A DNA stretch of 10,751 nt from Candidatus Peregrinibacteria bacterium CG_4_9_14_0_2_um_filter_41_14 (GCA_002788755.1 PFRW01000008.1:1-10751), one strand, 5' to 3'; counted from the first letter of the stretch, positions 1-6,962 are shown. Program-made: numbers and translations. Notes: generated from the sequence alone by a model not told the origin.

Positions 1-1333
1 TTAAATCGTCCAAATTACGAACAATGCCCACTTTTTCCTGCATGATCGCTTTAATTTCCAATTGAATATTTCCCAATGCATACACCAGTAGCTCTGCATC
101 CGAATTTTTCAAAATTGCAAAAGCAGTCTGCCAGTCAGTAAATACGGCGGGAGTGGGGGATCCAGCAATGTCATTTTCTTGGATCGCCATAGCCGCCTGC
201 TTCGCAAATACGGCCGCTTCCAGCAAAGAGTTACTCGCTAAGCGATTTGCCCCATGCACACCGGTGCACGCCACTTCACCAATGGCAAATAAATTGTCCA
301 CATTTGCTTTTCCGTCTAGGTCTGTCGCAATTCCACCACAGCAAAAATGGGCCGCCGGCATAATCGGAATTAAATCAGTTGCCAAATCGTACCCGGATTT
401 TTGGAGCGTCTTATATATATAAGGGAATCGTTCCTGCAAATAGTCAGCACTTTTTGCCGTCATGTCCAAGTAAACCTGCCCTTTTTTCGATTCTAAATAG
501 ATTGCCCGCGCTACCACATCGCGTGGCGCCAACTCAGCCAAAACATGCGTCTCTTGCATAAAACGTTCGCCTAACTCATTTACAATTAATGCCCCTTCAC
601 CTCGCAATGCCTCCGACAGCAGCAAAACATCGTCACCACCTGTAAATGCCGTTGGATGAAACTGAATGAACTCCATATCCTTTAAAGTAGCACCAGCCCT
701 ATAAGCCATTGCAAAACCATCACCGGTTGCAACAGCCGGGTTAGTAGTAACCTCGTAAATTTGCCCAAGGCCACCACTCGCCATTAATACGTGCGCACTT
801 GATAAAAGTTCCAACTCTTCCGTTTCGCTATTAATTATAATGATGCCCTGACACACTCCGCCTTCTACAACCAGATCAACGGCCAGTGTGTTTTCTAATA
901 TAGTGATATTTTTATGTTCTTCCACCTTTTGTACGAGTTTCGTCTCAATTTCTAGCCCGGTCGTATCTTTATGATGCGCAATCCGCCTCGCCGCATGACC
1001 ACCTTCTCGCGTTAGTGCAATAGAGCCATCATGCTGATCAAAATCGACACCTAAATCGATCAACTCCTTAATGACCAATGGTCCATTTTCCACCATTAAC
1101 TTCACAGCTTCATTATTGTTGTGGTTGCTGCCCGCTTCCAAAGTATCTTTAATATGTTGTGCAAAAGTATCGGTTTCTGCCAAAACCGTCGCAATCCCAC
1201 CCTGCGCCAATCGGGTACTTCCACCCAATAGCGCAGACTTGGTCACAATTGTTACAGGTAAGCGTTTAGCTATTATTAATGCCGCAGATAAGCCAGCAAT
1301 ACCAGAGCCGATGATGATTGCTTGTGAATTCAT
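1..1333 (-). CDS. nadB: L-aspartate oxidase NadB, partial (C-terminus off the window)
   Basis: FAD enzyme that oxidises L-aspartate to iminoaspartate, the first step of de novo NAD synthesis, acting in the cytoplasm with quinolinate synthase NadA. I translated 444 uninterrupted codons from ATG at 1333 to the left edge; E. coli NadB is 540 residues, so roughly the last 100 are missing. Visible motifs: dinucleotide-binding GSGIAG (residues 9-14), STRLAQGGIA (39-48), TREGGHAARRIAHH (108-121), FHPTAF (225-230), GEGALIVNELGERFM (245-259), ELAPRD (267-272), AAHFCCGGI (327-335), and GEVACTGVHGANRLASNSLLEA (352-373). H226, R271, H329 and R364 match the order and spacing of the E. coli active-site residues H244, R290, H351 and R386. 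This favours NadB over succinate dehydrogenase or fumarate reductase flavoproteins. The start overlaps the clpP stop (TAATG), implying translational coupling. No nadA or nadC is visible. Confidence 0.95.
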   Translation of the reverse strand, partial: MNSQAIIIGSGIAGLSAALIIAKRLPVTIVTKSALLGGSTRLAQGGIATVLAETDTFAQHIKDTLEAGSNHNNNEAVKLMVENGPLVIKELIDLGVDFDQHDGSIALTREGGHAARRIAHHKDTTGLEIETKLVQKVEEHKNITILENTLAVDLVVEGGVCQGIIIINSETEELELLSSAHVLMASGGLGQIYEVTTNPAVATGDGFAMAYRAGATLKDMEFIQFHPTAFTGGDDVLLLSEALRGEGALIVNELGERFMQETHVLAELAPRDVVARAIYLESKKGQVYLDMTAKSADYLQERFPYIYKTLQKSGYDLATDLIPIMPAAHFCCGGIATDLDGKANVDNLFAIGEVACTGVHGANRLASNSLLEAAVFAKQAAMAIQENDIAGSPTPAVFTDWQTAFAILKNSDAELLVYALGNIQLEIKAIMQEKVGIVRNLDDL

Positions 1334-1989
1334 TATGATTTAATCTTTACGTCCTCCCGCTTAGAAATAATTTTATCAATAAGCCCGTAAGCCAAGGCTT
1401 GCTCGGCGGTCATAAAGAAGTCTCGTTCGGTATCGTCTTCAATTTTTGATAACTTTTGACCACTGTGCTTCGCCAAAATACCGTTAAGACGCGCCTTTGT
1501 TTCAATAATATGGGTTGCATGAATATGAATATCAGTCGCTTGTCCTTGAATGCCACCAAGCGGTTGATGAATCATCACCTCCGAATTAGGTAAACAAAAA
1601 CGCATGCCCGGTTCACCACCCGTAAGCAAAATTGATCCCATACTGGCGGCAATTCCCACACAAACAGTTGCCACCTTTGGTGTAATTAACTGCATTGTGT
1701 CATAAATTGCCAAACCGGCAGTAACATGCCCACCTGGGCTTTGAATATACATTGTAATGTCCTTAGTTGGACTTTCTTTCTCTAAAAAGAGCAACTGCGC
1801 AATAATACTGTTAGCGACGTGATCATCAATCCCACTGCCCAAAAAGATAATTCGATCTTTTAACAGACGAGAGTAAATGTCGTAAGCTCGTTCACCAAGG
1901 CTGGTTTTTTCGATAACGGTCGGTACTAAAATTGTATTAGTTGCCGGATCATACTGAGAAGTAATAAATTGCGATGTGCATGCATTCAT
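1333..1989 (-). CDS. clpP: ATP-dependent Clp protease proteolytic subunit ClpP
   Basis: Serine peptidase that forms the double heptameric barrel degrading proteins fed by ClpX or ClpA-type unfoldases in the cytoplasm. The 218-residue product compares with 207 in E. coli and aligns over its whole length: GERAYDIYSRLL (32-43), SPGGHVTAGLAIYDTMQ (84-100), nucleophile in AASMGS (S116), catalytic histidine in MIHQPLGG (H141), and TERDFFMTAEQALAYGLID (187-205) with D190 as the third triad member. Spacings of 25 and 49 residues equal those of E. coli ClpP. The next methionine is residue 80, so ATG at 1989 is the only sensible start. There is no Shine-Dalgarno sequence, and a TATAAA lies 8 nt upstream of the ATG. 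It sits 41 nt downstream of the lipoprotein gene and overlaps nadB by one base, so the three may be cotranscribed. No Clp ATPase gene is in view. Confidence 0.97.
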   Translation of the reverse strand: MNACTSQFITSQYDPATNTILVPTVIEKTSLGERAYDIYSRLLKDRIIFLGSGIDDHVANSIIAQLLFLEKESPTKDITMYIQSPGGHVTAGLAIYDTMQLITPKVATVCVGIAASMGSILLTGGEPGMRFCLPNSEVMIHQPLGGIQGQATDIHIHATHIIETKARLNGILAKHSGQKLSKIEDDTERDFFMTAEQALAYGLIDKIISKREDVKIKS

Positions 1990-1997
1990 AGTTTGTA

Positions 1998-2026
1998 TTT
2001 ATATTAACGCTAACAGTCTACCATAA
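1998..2026 (-). promoter_or_regulatory. Possible internal promoter for clpP-nadB
   Basis: On the minus strand the hexamers TTATGG (2021-2026) and TATAAA (1998-2003) are separated by 17 nt. The -10 is good but the -35 is poor. The predicted start falls at or next to the clpP ATG, which would make the transcript nearly leaderless. The alternative is simple read-through from the lipoprotein gene. Confidence 0.35.
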
Positions 2027-2030
2027 GTGC

Positions 2031-3173
2031 TTATTGCTCGTAAACGGCAAACAACCTACCACTCGTCCTAAATTCTTCATCCTTAACTTTATAGACCACT
2101 TCATCTGTTTCGTTATCGTAGCGTTTTGTTGTAAATAAAACCGATGCGCCATTCCATTCCTCTTTAATAGTGTCAATTTCCGTAAGTGCAACTTCTCTTT
2201 TAGTTAACTCAGGCAAATTAAGTGAATAGGCCAAAACTGGCGCAGAGTTGTAATACTCATCACAGTCAAAAGCATCAGTTTCTAATTCAGGTTTATTTTT
2301 GACTGTATAGAGAAGCGCATCACCATCAGGACTAAAAGCTACAATCTCTATCACCATATCCGTCTCGCCAAATCGACCAATTACTTCATCAGTTGGTTGC
2401 TTGAGTACATTAAGGGTGCTTGGCATCACACTGACAAATGGACAACCAGCTGGGACTGTATTTGCGGAATAAAAGTAATATTTACCATCATCAGAAATCT
2501 TTCGCTCAGGTGTATTGTCCGCTAGAGGCATATCTGTTAGTTCACCTGTAATTAAATTTAAACGAAATGGGTTACTCCATTCGCCTAAAGCTAAGGATAA
2601 ATTAACGTAATCACCACCAGACCAGTTCTCAATAAAAAATTCCGGCGGATATTTTTTGGCAGCAATTTGCGTACGCACTTCCAAAGTACGTGTAGGAATA
2701 TCATATTCGTACACAGTCAAATTTTCTTCATTAGCAAGAAGTAAGATAGATTTACCATCCGGTGAGAAAACAGCATCCGGAATGTTAGCTGTATGAACGT
2801 TTACAATTTCTTCTGTTTTTAAATTAAATAATTGAACTTCTGTCTCCAATAACATTATTACCCATTCTTGATTGGGTCCTAAAATAAAGTCATGAGGATA
2901 CTGATTCTCGCCACCAACATTTTCTAAAAGCAATTCCGGCTCATTATTTCCCATTCTTTGCCATAGGTTATAGATGGGACGAGTTCTGCCATTTGTACTG
3001 ATCTCACGGACAAGGGTTGTATACAGAAGCGTTAGTTTATCTTGGTTTTGTCCATTGTCACTTTCCATGACTGGCTCTGTATTGGTTTGATCAGTTGGGT
3101 TATTTGTCGTTATCGACTGACATCCAGTAAGAAAAATTAAAATAATAATTGGGATCAAAAATTCTCGAAGCAT
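2031..3173 (-). CDS. Putative lipoprotein with WD40-like (PD40/TolB-type) propeller repeats
   Basis: A 380-residue protein of unknown specific function, probably anchored outside the membrane by lipid. The frame stays open upstream to 3314, but ATG at 3173 is the better start. It places a positively charged tip (MLRE) before a hydrophobic stretch (5-15) and a lipobox LTGC ending at C18, and a good promoter (-10 at 3202-3207) sits just upstream and would lie inside the longer version. After a polar, low-complexity linker (about 19-45) come propeller-like strands with FSPDG at 136-140, a degenerate SDDGKYYFY at 227-235, and FSPDG again at 280-284. These are typical of PD40 blades in TolB-like proteins. 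Cysteines at 244 and 304 could form a disulphide. No catalytic motif is visible, so a binding or scaffold role is inferred. It is transcribed divergently from the 16S rRNA. Confidence 0.8.
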   Translation of the reverse strand: MLREFLIPIIILIFLTGCQSITTNNPTDQTNTEPVMESDNGQNQDKLTLLYTTLVREISTNGRTRPIYNLWQRMGNNEPELLLENVGGENQYPHDFILGPNQEWVIMLLETEVQLFNLKTEEIVNVHTANIPDAVFSPDGKSILLLANEENLTVYEYDIPTRTLEVRTQIAAKKYPPEFFIENWSGGDYVNLSLALGEWSNPFRLNLITGELTDMPLADNTPERKISDDGKYYFYSANTVPAGCPFVSVMPSTLNVLKQPTDEVIGRFGETDMVIEIVAFSPDGDALLYTVKNKPELETDAFDCDEYYNSAPVLAYSLNLPELTKREVALTEIDTIKEEWNGASVLFTTKRYDNETDEVVYKVKDEEFRTSGRLFAVYEQ

Positions 3174-3201
3174 GACTTTTGTGATTAGATAGACAAAAAA
3201 C

Positions 3202-3230
3202 ATTATAAGATCGCTTCTAAAGAAAAGCAA
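3202..3230 (-). promoter_or_regulatory. Promoter of the lipoprotein-clpP-nadB unit
   Basis: Minus-strand TTGCTT (3225-3230), a 17-nt spacer, then a perfect TATAAT (3202-3207). The expected transcript start near 3195 leaves a leader of about 22 nt before ATG 3173, with no Shine-Dalgarno sequence in it. It lies back to back with the 16S promoter. Confidence 0.6.
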
Positions 3231-3239
3231 AAAATAAAT

Positions 3240-3267
3240 TTGACTTTTAAATATTTGTTGATAAGAT
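3240..3267 (+). promoter_or_regulatory. Putative 16S rRNA promoter
   Basis: TTGACT (3240-3245), a 16-nt spacer, then TAAGAT (3262-3267). The predicted start near 3274 lies about 34 nt upstream of the left arm of the pre-16S processing stem (3308), which is where an rRNA promoter must be. The -10 is only 4 of 6 consensus. Confidence 0.5.
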
Positions 3268-3307
3268 AGTCGAGCTGTTAGGCAAACTTTGCTTAGTAGC
3301 TTGATCC

Positions 3308-3339
3308 TTAACATCTAGGTTACAGCAGAGAAACTTGTC
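3308..3339 (+). other. Left arm of the pre-16S processing stem
   Basis: 3308-3332 pairs with 4969-4993 over 25 positions, of which 13 (3320-3332, TTACAGCAGAGAA) are perfect Watson-Crick and the rest Watson-Crick or G-U. After a small internal loop, CTTGTC (3334-3339) pairs with GACAAG (4960-4965). A helix that encloses exactly the 16S gene is the classic RNase III processing stem. Confidence 0.85.
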
Positions 3340-3407
3340 AAATTTCTCTTGAAATTAAAAAAAACTGGAGCTCACAGTATAAATATAGGAGCACACAGCA
3401 CTCTTTT

Positions 3408-4871
<1,464 letters not shown>

Positions 4872-4959
4872 AGGGAGACCTTAATGGTTGAACCTCAACT
4901 ATTTAGTGGATTTTCCACTCTATGTTATCCGAGGTCAAAATCAGATTCTTAATCTGGTA
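4872..4959 (+). other. Pre-16S trailer with small hairpins
   Basis: Noncoding spacer between the 16S 3' end and the right arm of the processing stem. It holds three short hairpins: 4887-4899 (GTTGA/TCAAC), 4905-4919 (AGTGGA/TCCACT) and 4942-4956 (CAGATT/AATCTG). No tRNA is present here, unlike the usual rrn spacer. Confidence 0.6.
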
Positions 4960-4993
4960 GACAAGCTCTTCTCTGCTGTAATTTGGATGTTAA
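4960..4993 (+). other. Right arm of the pre-16S processing stem
   Basis: Pairs with 3308-3339 as described for the left arm; the perfect core here is TTCTCTGCTGTAA (4969-4981). It ends only 6 nt before the terminator stem. Confidence 0.85.
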
Positions 4994-4999
4994 ATTTCA

Positions 5000-5027
5000 G
5001 CCGACCTGCAAAGGTCGGCCTTTTTTT
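5000..5027 (+). terminator. Rho-independent terminator of the 16S unit
   Basis: GCCGACC (5000-5006) and GGTCGGC (5013-5019) form a perfect 7-bp stem with a 6-nt loop. One C and then seven T (5021-5027) follow. It ends the 16S transcript about 2.2 kb before the 23S promoter. The 5028-5072 stretch after it shows nothing recognisable. Confidence 0.85.
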
Positions 5028-5072
5028 GCGTTGAAGCAAAAGCCAAAATGTTGTCTGGATGCATACGACATC

Positions 5073-5100
5073 TTGACTACAAGTAAAAGACAGGTATAAA
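5073..5100 (+). promoter_or_regulatory. Promoter of the small interrupted gene
   Basis: TTGACT (5073-5078), a 16-nt spacer and TATAAA (5095-5100). The predicted start near 5107 gives a leader of about 24 nt before ATG 5131, without a Shine-Dalgarno sequence. Confidence 0.6.
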
Positions 5101-5130
5101 TAGATAGTTTATACTTAACCCAATAAACAT

Positions 5131-5337
5131 ATGGTACGAGAAATAGGTGAGGTGCCGGAATTAAAGGAACGTCCTGAAGTAACCGAGGTAGTTCCGACAG
5201 CAGTTACATCAATTGCCGATGAAACTGCAGAGTAAGCAAGAAAAGCCGCTGAAGCCGAACAAAGACGGATGGAAGACTACGCGGATAGACACTATGGCTC
5301 ACACGGTGTTGCAATTCAGGGGCATTTTTGGCATTAG
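5131..5337 (+). pseudogene. Small unrecognised gene interrupted by an in-frame TAA
   Basis: From ATG 5131 the frame gives a 34-residue acidic, valine- and proline-rich peptide (starting MVREIGEVPELKER) and stops at TAA 5233-5235. The same frame then continues for 33 codons with a strongly coding flavour (ARKAAEAEQRRMEDYADRHY, then GSHGVAIQGHFWH) to TAG 5335-5337. The Ala/Glu/Arg-rich helix-like part begins straight after the stop. This looks like a gene of 68 sense or former sense codons in which one codon became TAA, for example CAA, GAA or AAA by a single change. The other frame open here (5213-5431) reads less like protein. Alternatives are that only the 34-residue peptide is real, or that the stop is a sequencing error. 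A promoter precedes it and a strong terminator follows at 5399-5427, so it is framed as one gene. I do not recognise the family. Confidence 0.5.
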
Positions 5338-5350
5338 TATCTCACTTAAA

Positions 5351-5375
5351 GCGGGAGACAACAAGATCCTCCCGC
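5351..5375 (+). other. GC-rich hairpin downstream of the interrupted gene
   Basis: GCGGGAG (5351-5357) and CTCCCGC (5369-5375) form a perfect 7-bp stem with an 11-nt loop. No T-run follows, so it is not a terminator by itself. It could protect the 3' end of the transcript. Confidence 0.4.
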
Positions 5376-5398
5376 CATCCGCGTCCAGCGTGTATACA

Positions 5399-5427
5399 AC
5401 GAGTATCAATTTGATACTTGTTTTTTT
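5399..5427 (+). terminator. Rho-independent terminator after the interrupted gene
   Basis: ACGAGTATCA (5399-5408) pairs with TGATACTTGT (5412-5421) over 10 bp including one G-U, with a 3-nt loop, followed by a T-run to 5427. It isolates the upstream small gene from the next one. Confidence 0.85.
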
Positions 5428-5439
5428 ATAGTACGTTCA

Positions 5440-5468
5440 TTGACAAAAAGAAGATCGGTTGGCATACT
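5440..5468 (+). promoter_or_regulatory. Promoter of the 159-residue hypothetical gene
   Basis: A perfect TTGACA (5440-5445), a 17-nt spacer and CATACT (5463-5468). The predicted start near 5475 leaves about 19 nt before ATG 5494. The TTG that could be read as an upstream start codon is part of this -35 box, which supports the ATG as the true start. Confidence 0.55.
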
Positions 5469-5493
5469 ACGAAAAGTATCATCTCTACCCAAT

Positions 5494-5973
5494 ATGAATA
5501 AAGTCAACAGACTTAGCACGATACTACATGATGATTGGACAATACCACCATATCGTCGAAATTACCGATTGGACCTCCGTCCATTAAATGCCACACTAGA
5601 GGAAATGTATTTACTTTTGTGTGTATGGAGACATGTTAGCGAGGAAGAAAATGTCGATAGTGTAATTATTCAATCAGCGCATGATAATCATTGCTTAACG
5701 GGAGGGGAGTGTATTGATTGGCTTCCTACTGTACTGGATGCATATTGCGATGATCAGGACGTGTCTATCAAACTTTCTTATCAAGATCGTTTGGTTGCAG
5801 AAGTAGTGAGGCGATTCAATCAATATATTATCACGCAACTATCTTTTCCATATCAAGATGCCAACAATCGTAATTGGCGAAGAATCTGCTCCTCACCACA
5901 CATTGACAAACTTTTTGCTGGGCAAGGCTTTATGGCTGGCGGTGGGAACTCGGTTAAAGCACCAAAATTCTAA
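5494..5973 (+). CDS. Hypothetical protein, 159 residues, not recognised
   Basis: A soluble-looking protein starting MNKVNRLSTILHDDW with no signal peptide or membrane segment. The frame is open from TTG 5440, but a promoter with its -35 on that TTG makes ATG 5494 more likely. Visible features: a predicted mixed core with VWRHVSEEENVDSVIIQ (44-60), a His/Cys-containing stretch SAHDNHCLTGGECIDW (61-76), an aromatic and charged middle (SYQDRLVAEVVRRFNQYI, 95-112), a Trp/Arg-rich NNRNWRR (124-130), and a glycine-rich tail AGGGNSVKAPKF (148-159). H63, H66, C67 and C73 are close enough to suggest metal binding, but I see no recognised motif and make no functional claim. The gene stands alone between a terminator and the convergent tRNA unit. 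Codon use and composition look coding. No Shine-Dalgarno sequence is seen. Confidence 0.65.
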   Translation: MNKVNRLSTILHDDWTIPPYRRNYRLDLRPLNATLEEMYLLLCVWRHVSEEENVDSVIIQSAHDNHCLTGGECIDWLPTVLDAYCDDQDVSIKLSYQDRLVAEVVRRFNQYIITQLSFPYQDANNRNWRRICSSPHIDKLFAGQGFMAGGGNSVKAPKF

Positions 5974-5976
5974 AGC

Positions 5977-6001
5977 AAAAAAAACCTCGCTTACGCTCGG
6001 T
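5977..6001 (-). terminator. Probable terminator of the tRNA-Ala/tRNA-Ile unit
   Basis: Read on the minus strand, 6001-5984 folds as ACC...GGT, a tandem G-A/A-G mismatch, then GC closed by a GTAA (GNRA) loop. Eight T follow (5984-5977). The Watson-Crick part is short, so the call is tentative. It sits only 5 nt after the tRNA-Ile CCA end and just past the convergent gene's stop. Confidence 0.5.
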
Positions 6002-6006
6002 CTGAA

Positions 6007-6083
6007 TGGTGGGCGAAGGAGGACTTGAACCTCCGACCTCGACATTATCAGTGTCGCGCTCTAACCAGCTGAGCTACCCGCCC
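6007..6083 (-). tRNA. tRNA-Ile (anticodon GAU)
   Basis: A full cloverleaf of 77 nt including an encoded CCA (6009-6007). The acceptor GGGCGGG pairs with TTCGCCC (two G-U), the D arm is GCTC/GAGC, the anticodon stem CGACA/TGTCG holds loop CTGATAA (GAT), the variable loop is AGGTC, and the T arm is GGAGG/CCTCC with loop TTCAAGT. It is the second tRNA of a minus-strand pair. In most bacteria tRNA-Ile(GAU) lies between 16S and 23S on the rRNA strand; here it is on the opposite strand. Confidence 0.97.
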
Positions 6084-6084
6084 G

Positions 6085-6150
6085 GGTAAAATTTGTAAAT
6101 TTTCTTACCTCACTAGCGTTCAAACGGTAAGAAAATTTACAAATTTTACC
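6085..6150. repeat. Perfect 25-bp inverted repeat between the two tRNAs
   Basis: 6085-6109 is the exact reverse complement of 6126-6150, with a 16-nt loop (6110-6125). Each arm begins GGTAAAATTTGTAAATTTTC when read outside-in. The arms are AT-rich and there is no T-run after either, so it is not a typical terminator. In the tRNA precursor it would form a long hairpin starting 1 nt upstream of tRNA-Ile, a plausible RNase III-type processing site. A miniature mobile element is the alternative, but no target-site duplication is evident. Confidence 0.9.
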
Positions 6151-6164
6151 GAGTGACAATCATT

Positions 6165-6241
6165 TGGTGGAGTCAGAGGGAGTCGAACCCTCGACCTCCT
6201 GCGTGCAAGGCAGGCGCTCTAGCCAGCTGAGCTATGACCCC
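6165..6241 (-). tRNA. tRNA-Ala (anticodon UGC)
   Basis: A full cloverleaf of 77 nt including an encoded CCA (6167-6165). The acceptor GGGGTCA pairs with TGACTCC (one G-U), the D arm is GCTC/GAGC, the anticodon stem CCTGC/GCAGG holds loop CTTGCAC (TGC), and the T arm is GAGGG/CCCTC with loop TTCGACT. It is the first gene of the minus-strand tRNA pair, 81 nt upstream of tRNA-Ile, with the perfect inverted repeat between them. The order Ala-Ile is the reverse of the common Ile-Ala spacer order. Confidence 0.97.
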
Positions 6242-6259
6242 GTAAGGAGAATTTGTGAA

Positions 6260-6331
6260 TCGAACTTGTTCGAATGAGCAAATTACGACTGGAGGGGTAA
6301 GCATTTGCGAAGCAAATCACTATGACCCCAG
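6260..6331 (-). other. Structured leader of the tRNA-Ala precursor
   Basis: On the minus strand this leader can form a two-part stem at about 6331-6285 (GGGGT/ACCCC and ATTTGC/GCAAAT, loop TTC) and a short TCGAAC/GTTCGA hairpin (6273-6260). It contains GGGGTCATAG (6329-6320), an exact copy of the first 10 nt of tRNA-Ala (6241-6232). Confidence 0.45.
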
Positions 6332-6353
6332 TTAAGTAACCGATAACTTGTGC

Positions 6354-6382
6354 ATTATTCTAAACTTGCTAATAAATTGCAA
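6354..6382 (-). promoter_or_regulatory. Promoter of the tRNA-Ala/tRNA-Ile unit
   Basis: Minus-strand TTGCAA (6382-6377), a 17-nt spacer and AATAAT (6359-6354; 5 of 6 consensus). The predicted start is near 6347, about 105 nt before tRNA-Ala. TTGCAA is its own reverse complement and also fits as the -35 of the divergent acyltransferase gene. Confidence 0.55.
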
Positions 6383-6384
6383 GT
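6364..6384. promoter_or_regulatory. Inverted repeat in the divergent promoter region, possible operator
   Basis: ACTTGC (6364-6369) and GCAAGT (6379-6384) are reverse complements separated by 9 nt. The right arm overlaps the shared -35 hexamer. A dimeric regulator site is possible but unproven. Confidence 0.3.
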
Positions 6385-6404
6385 AAAAAATATCTATATA
6401 TAAT
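6377..6404 (+). promoter_or_regulatory. Promoter of the acyltransferase gene, probably leaderless
   Basis: TTGCAA (6377-6382), a 16-nt spacer and a perfect TATAAT (6399-6404). Seven bases after the -10 is 6411, the A of the start codon, so the transcript is predicted to begin at the ATG itself. Confidence 0.6.
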
Positions 6405-6410
6405 AGATAT

Positions 6411-6959
6411 ATGAAAAAAAAACTGATTCGAATTATTTCCAGCTGTTGTCTTCTTAAATATCGCCTGTTTTATCCAAACGTCAAAATTGGCAAGGGCGTA
6501 ATTACAGGATGGAAACTCAAAATCAAAGGTCCGGGGCAGGTTAACATAGCTAATGGCGTCAATATGTGGGCATTTGCCGAGCCAAATCAGCTCTATACCT
6601 ACAAAAAGGACGCAGTTATACGAATCGGGCAAAACACACGCTTGAATGGAGTTACGATTCAAGCACGGCAGTCTGTAGAAATTGGCGCAAACTGCTTAAT
6701 CGGTAGTGCCATTATTATGGACAACGATTTTCACTCAATCGACCCGGCCAAACGGCACGATAAAAGCGAAGTTCCTACAAAAGCGGTCACAATTGGCAAC
6801 AATGTTTGGCTTGCCGGACAATCCGCCATTTTAAAAGGTGTCGAAGTTGGCGACAATGCCGTAGTTGGATTTAGATCCGTAGTTACCAAATCCGTAACTG
6901 CCAATACAGTAGTTGTCGGAAATCCGGCGCGCGAAATTAAAACACTCACTAACTCATAA
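6411..6959 (+). CDS. Left-handed beta-helix (hexapeptide-repeat) O-acyltransferase
   Basis: A 182-residue cytoplasmic acyltransferase of the maltose/galactoside/colanic-acid acetyltransferase type. These are trimers that move an acetyl group from acetyl-CoA to a sugar hydroxyl. Hexad coils are clear: VKIGKGV (24-30), VNIANGV (44-50), IRIGQNTRLNGVTI (70-83), VEIGANCLIGSAIIM (89-103), then VTIGNNVWLAGQSAILKGVE (126-145) and VGDNAVVGFRSVV (146-158). DNDFHS (104-109) supplies the expected catalytic histidine, H108. The tail VVVGNPAREIK (167-177) is the usual C-terminal cap. Residues 1-23 are basic then hydrophobic, so loose membrane association is possible. The acceptor cannot be told; decoration of surface polysaccharide is the usual role of this subgroup. 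The start is fixed by the promoter, whose predicted +1 is the ATG. The small membrane-protein gene begins 3 nt after its stop. Confidence 0.88.
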   Translation: MKKKLIRIISSCCLLKYRLFYPNVKIGKGVITGWKLKIKGPGQVNIANGVNMWAFAEPNQLYTYKKDAVIRIGQNTRLNGVTIQARQSVEIGANCLIGSAIIMDNDFHSIDPAKRHDKSEVPTKAVTIGNNVWLAGQSAILKGVEVGDNAVVGFRSVVTKSVTANTVVVGNPAREIKTLTNS

Positions 6960-6962
6960 ATA

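Noticed and set aside
3174..3314. N-terminal extension of the lipoprotein frame to 3314
   Set aside because: It would place residues before the lipobox signal peptide, cover the TATAAT promoter at 3202-3207 and run into the 16S processing stem.
5213..5431. A 72-codon open frame
   Set aside because: It overlaps the more protein-like frame starting at 5131, runs through two hairpins and ends inside the terminator T-run.
5440..5493. TTG start for the 159-residue gene
   Set aside because: The TTG is the first half of a perfect TTGACA -35 box with a -10 17 nt downstream, so transcription should begin after it.
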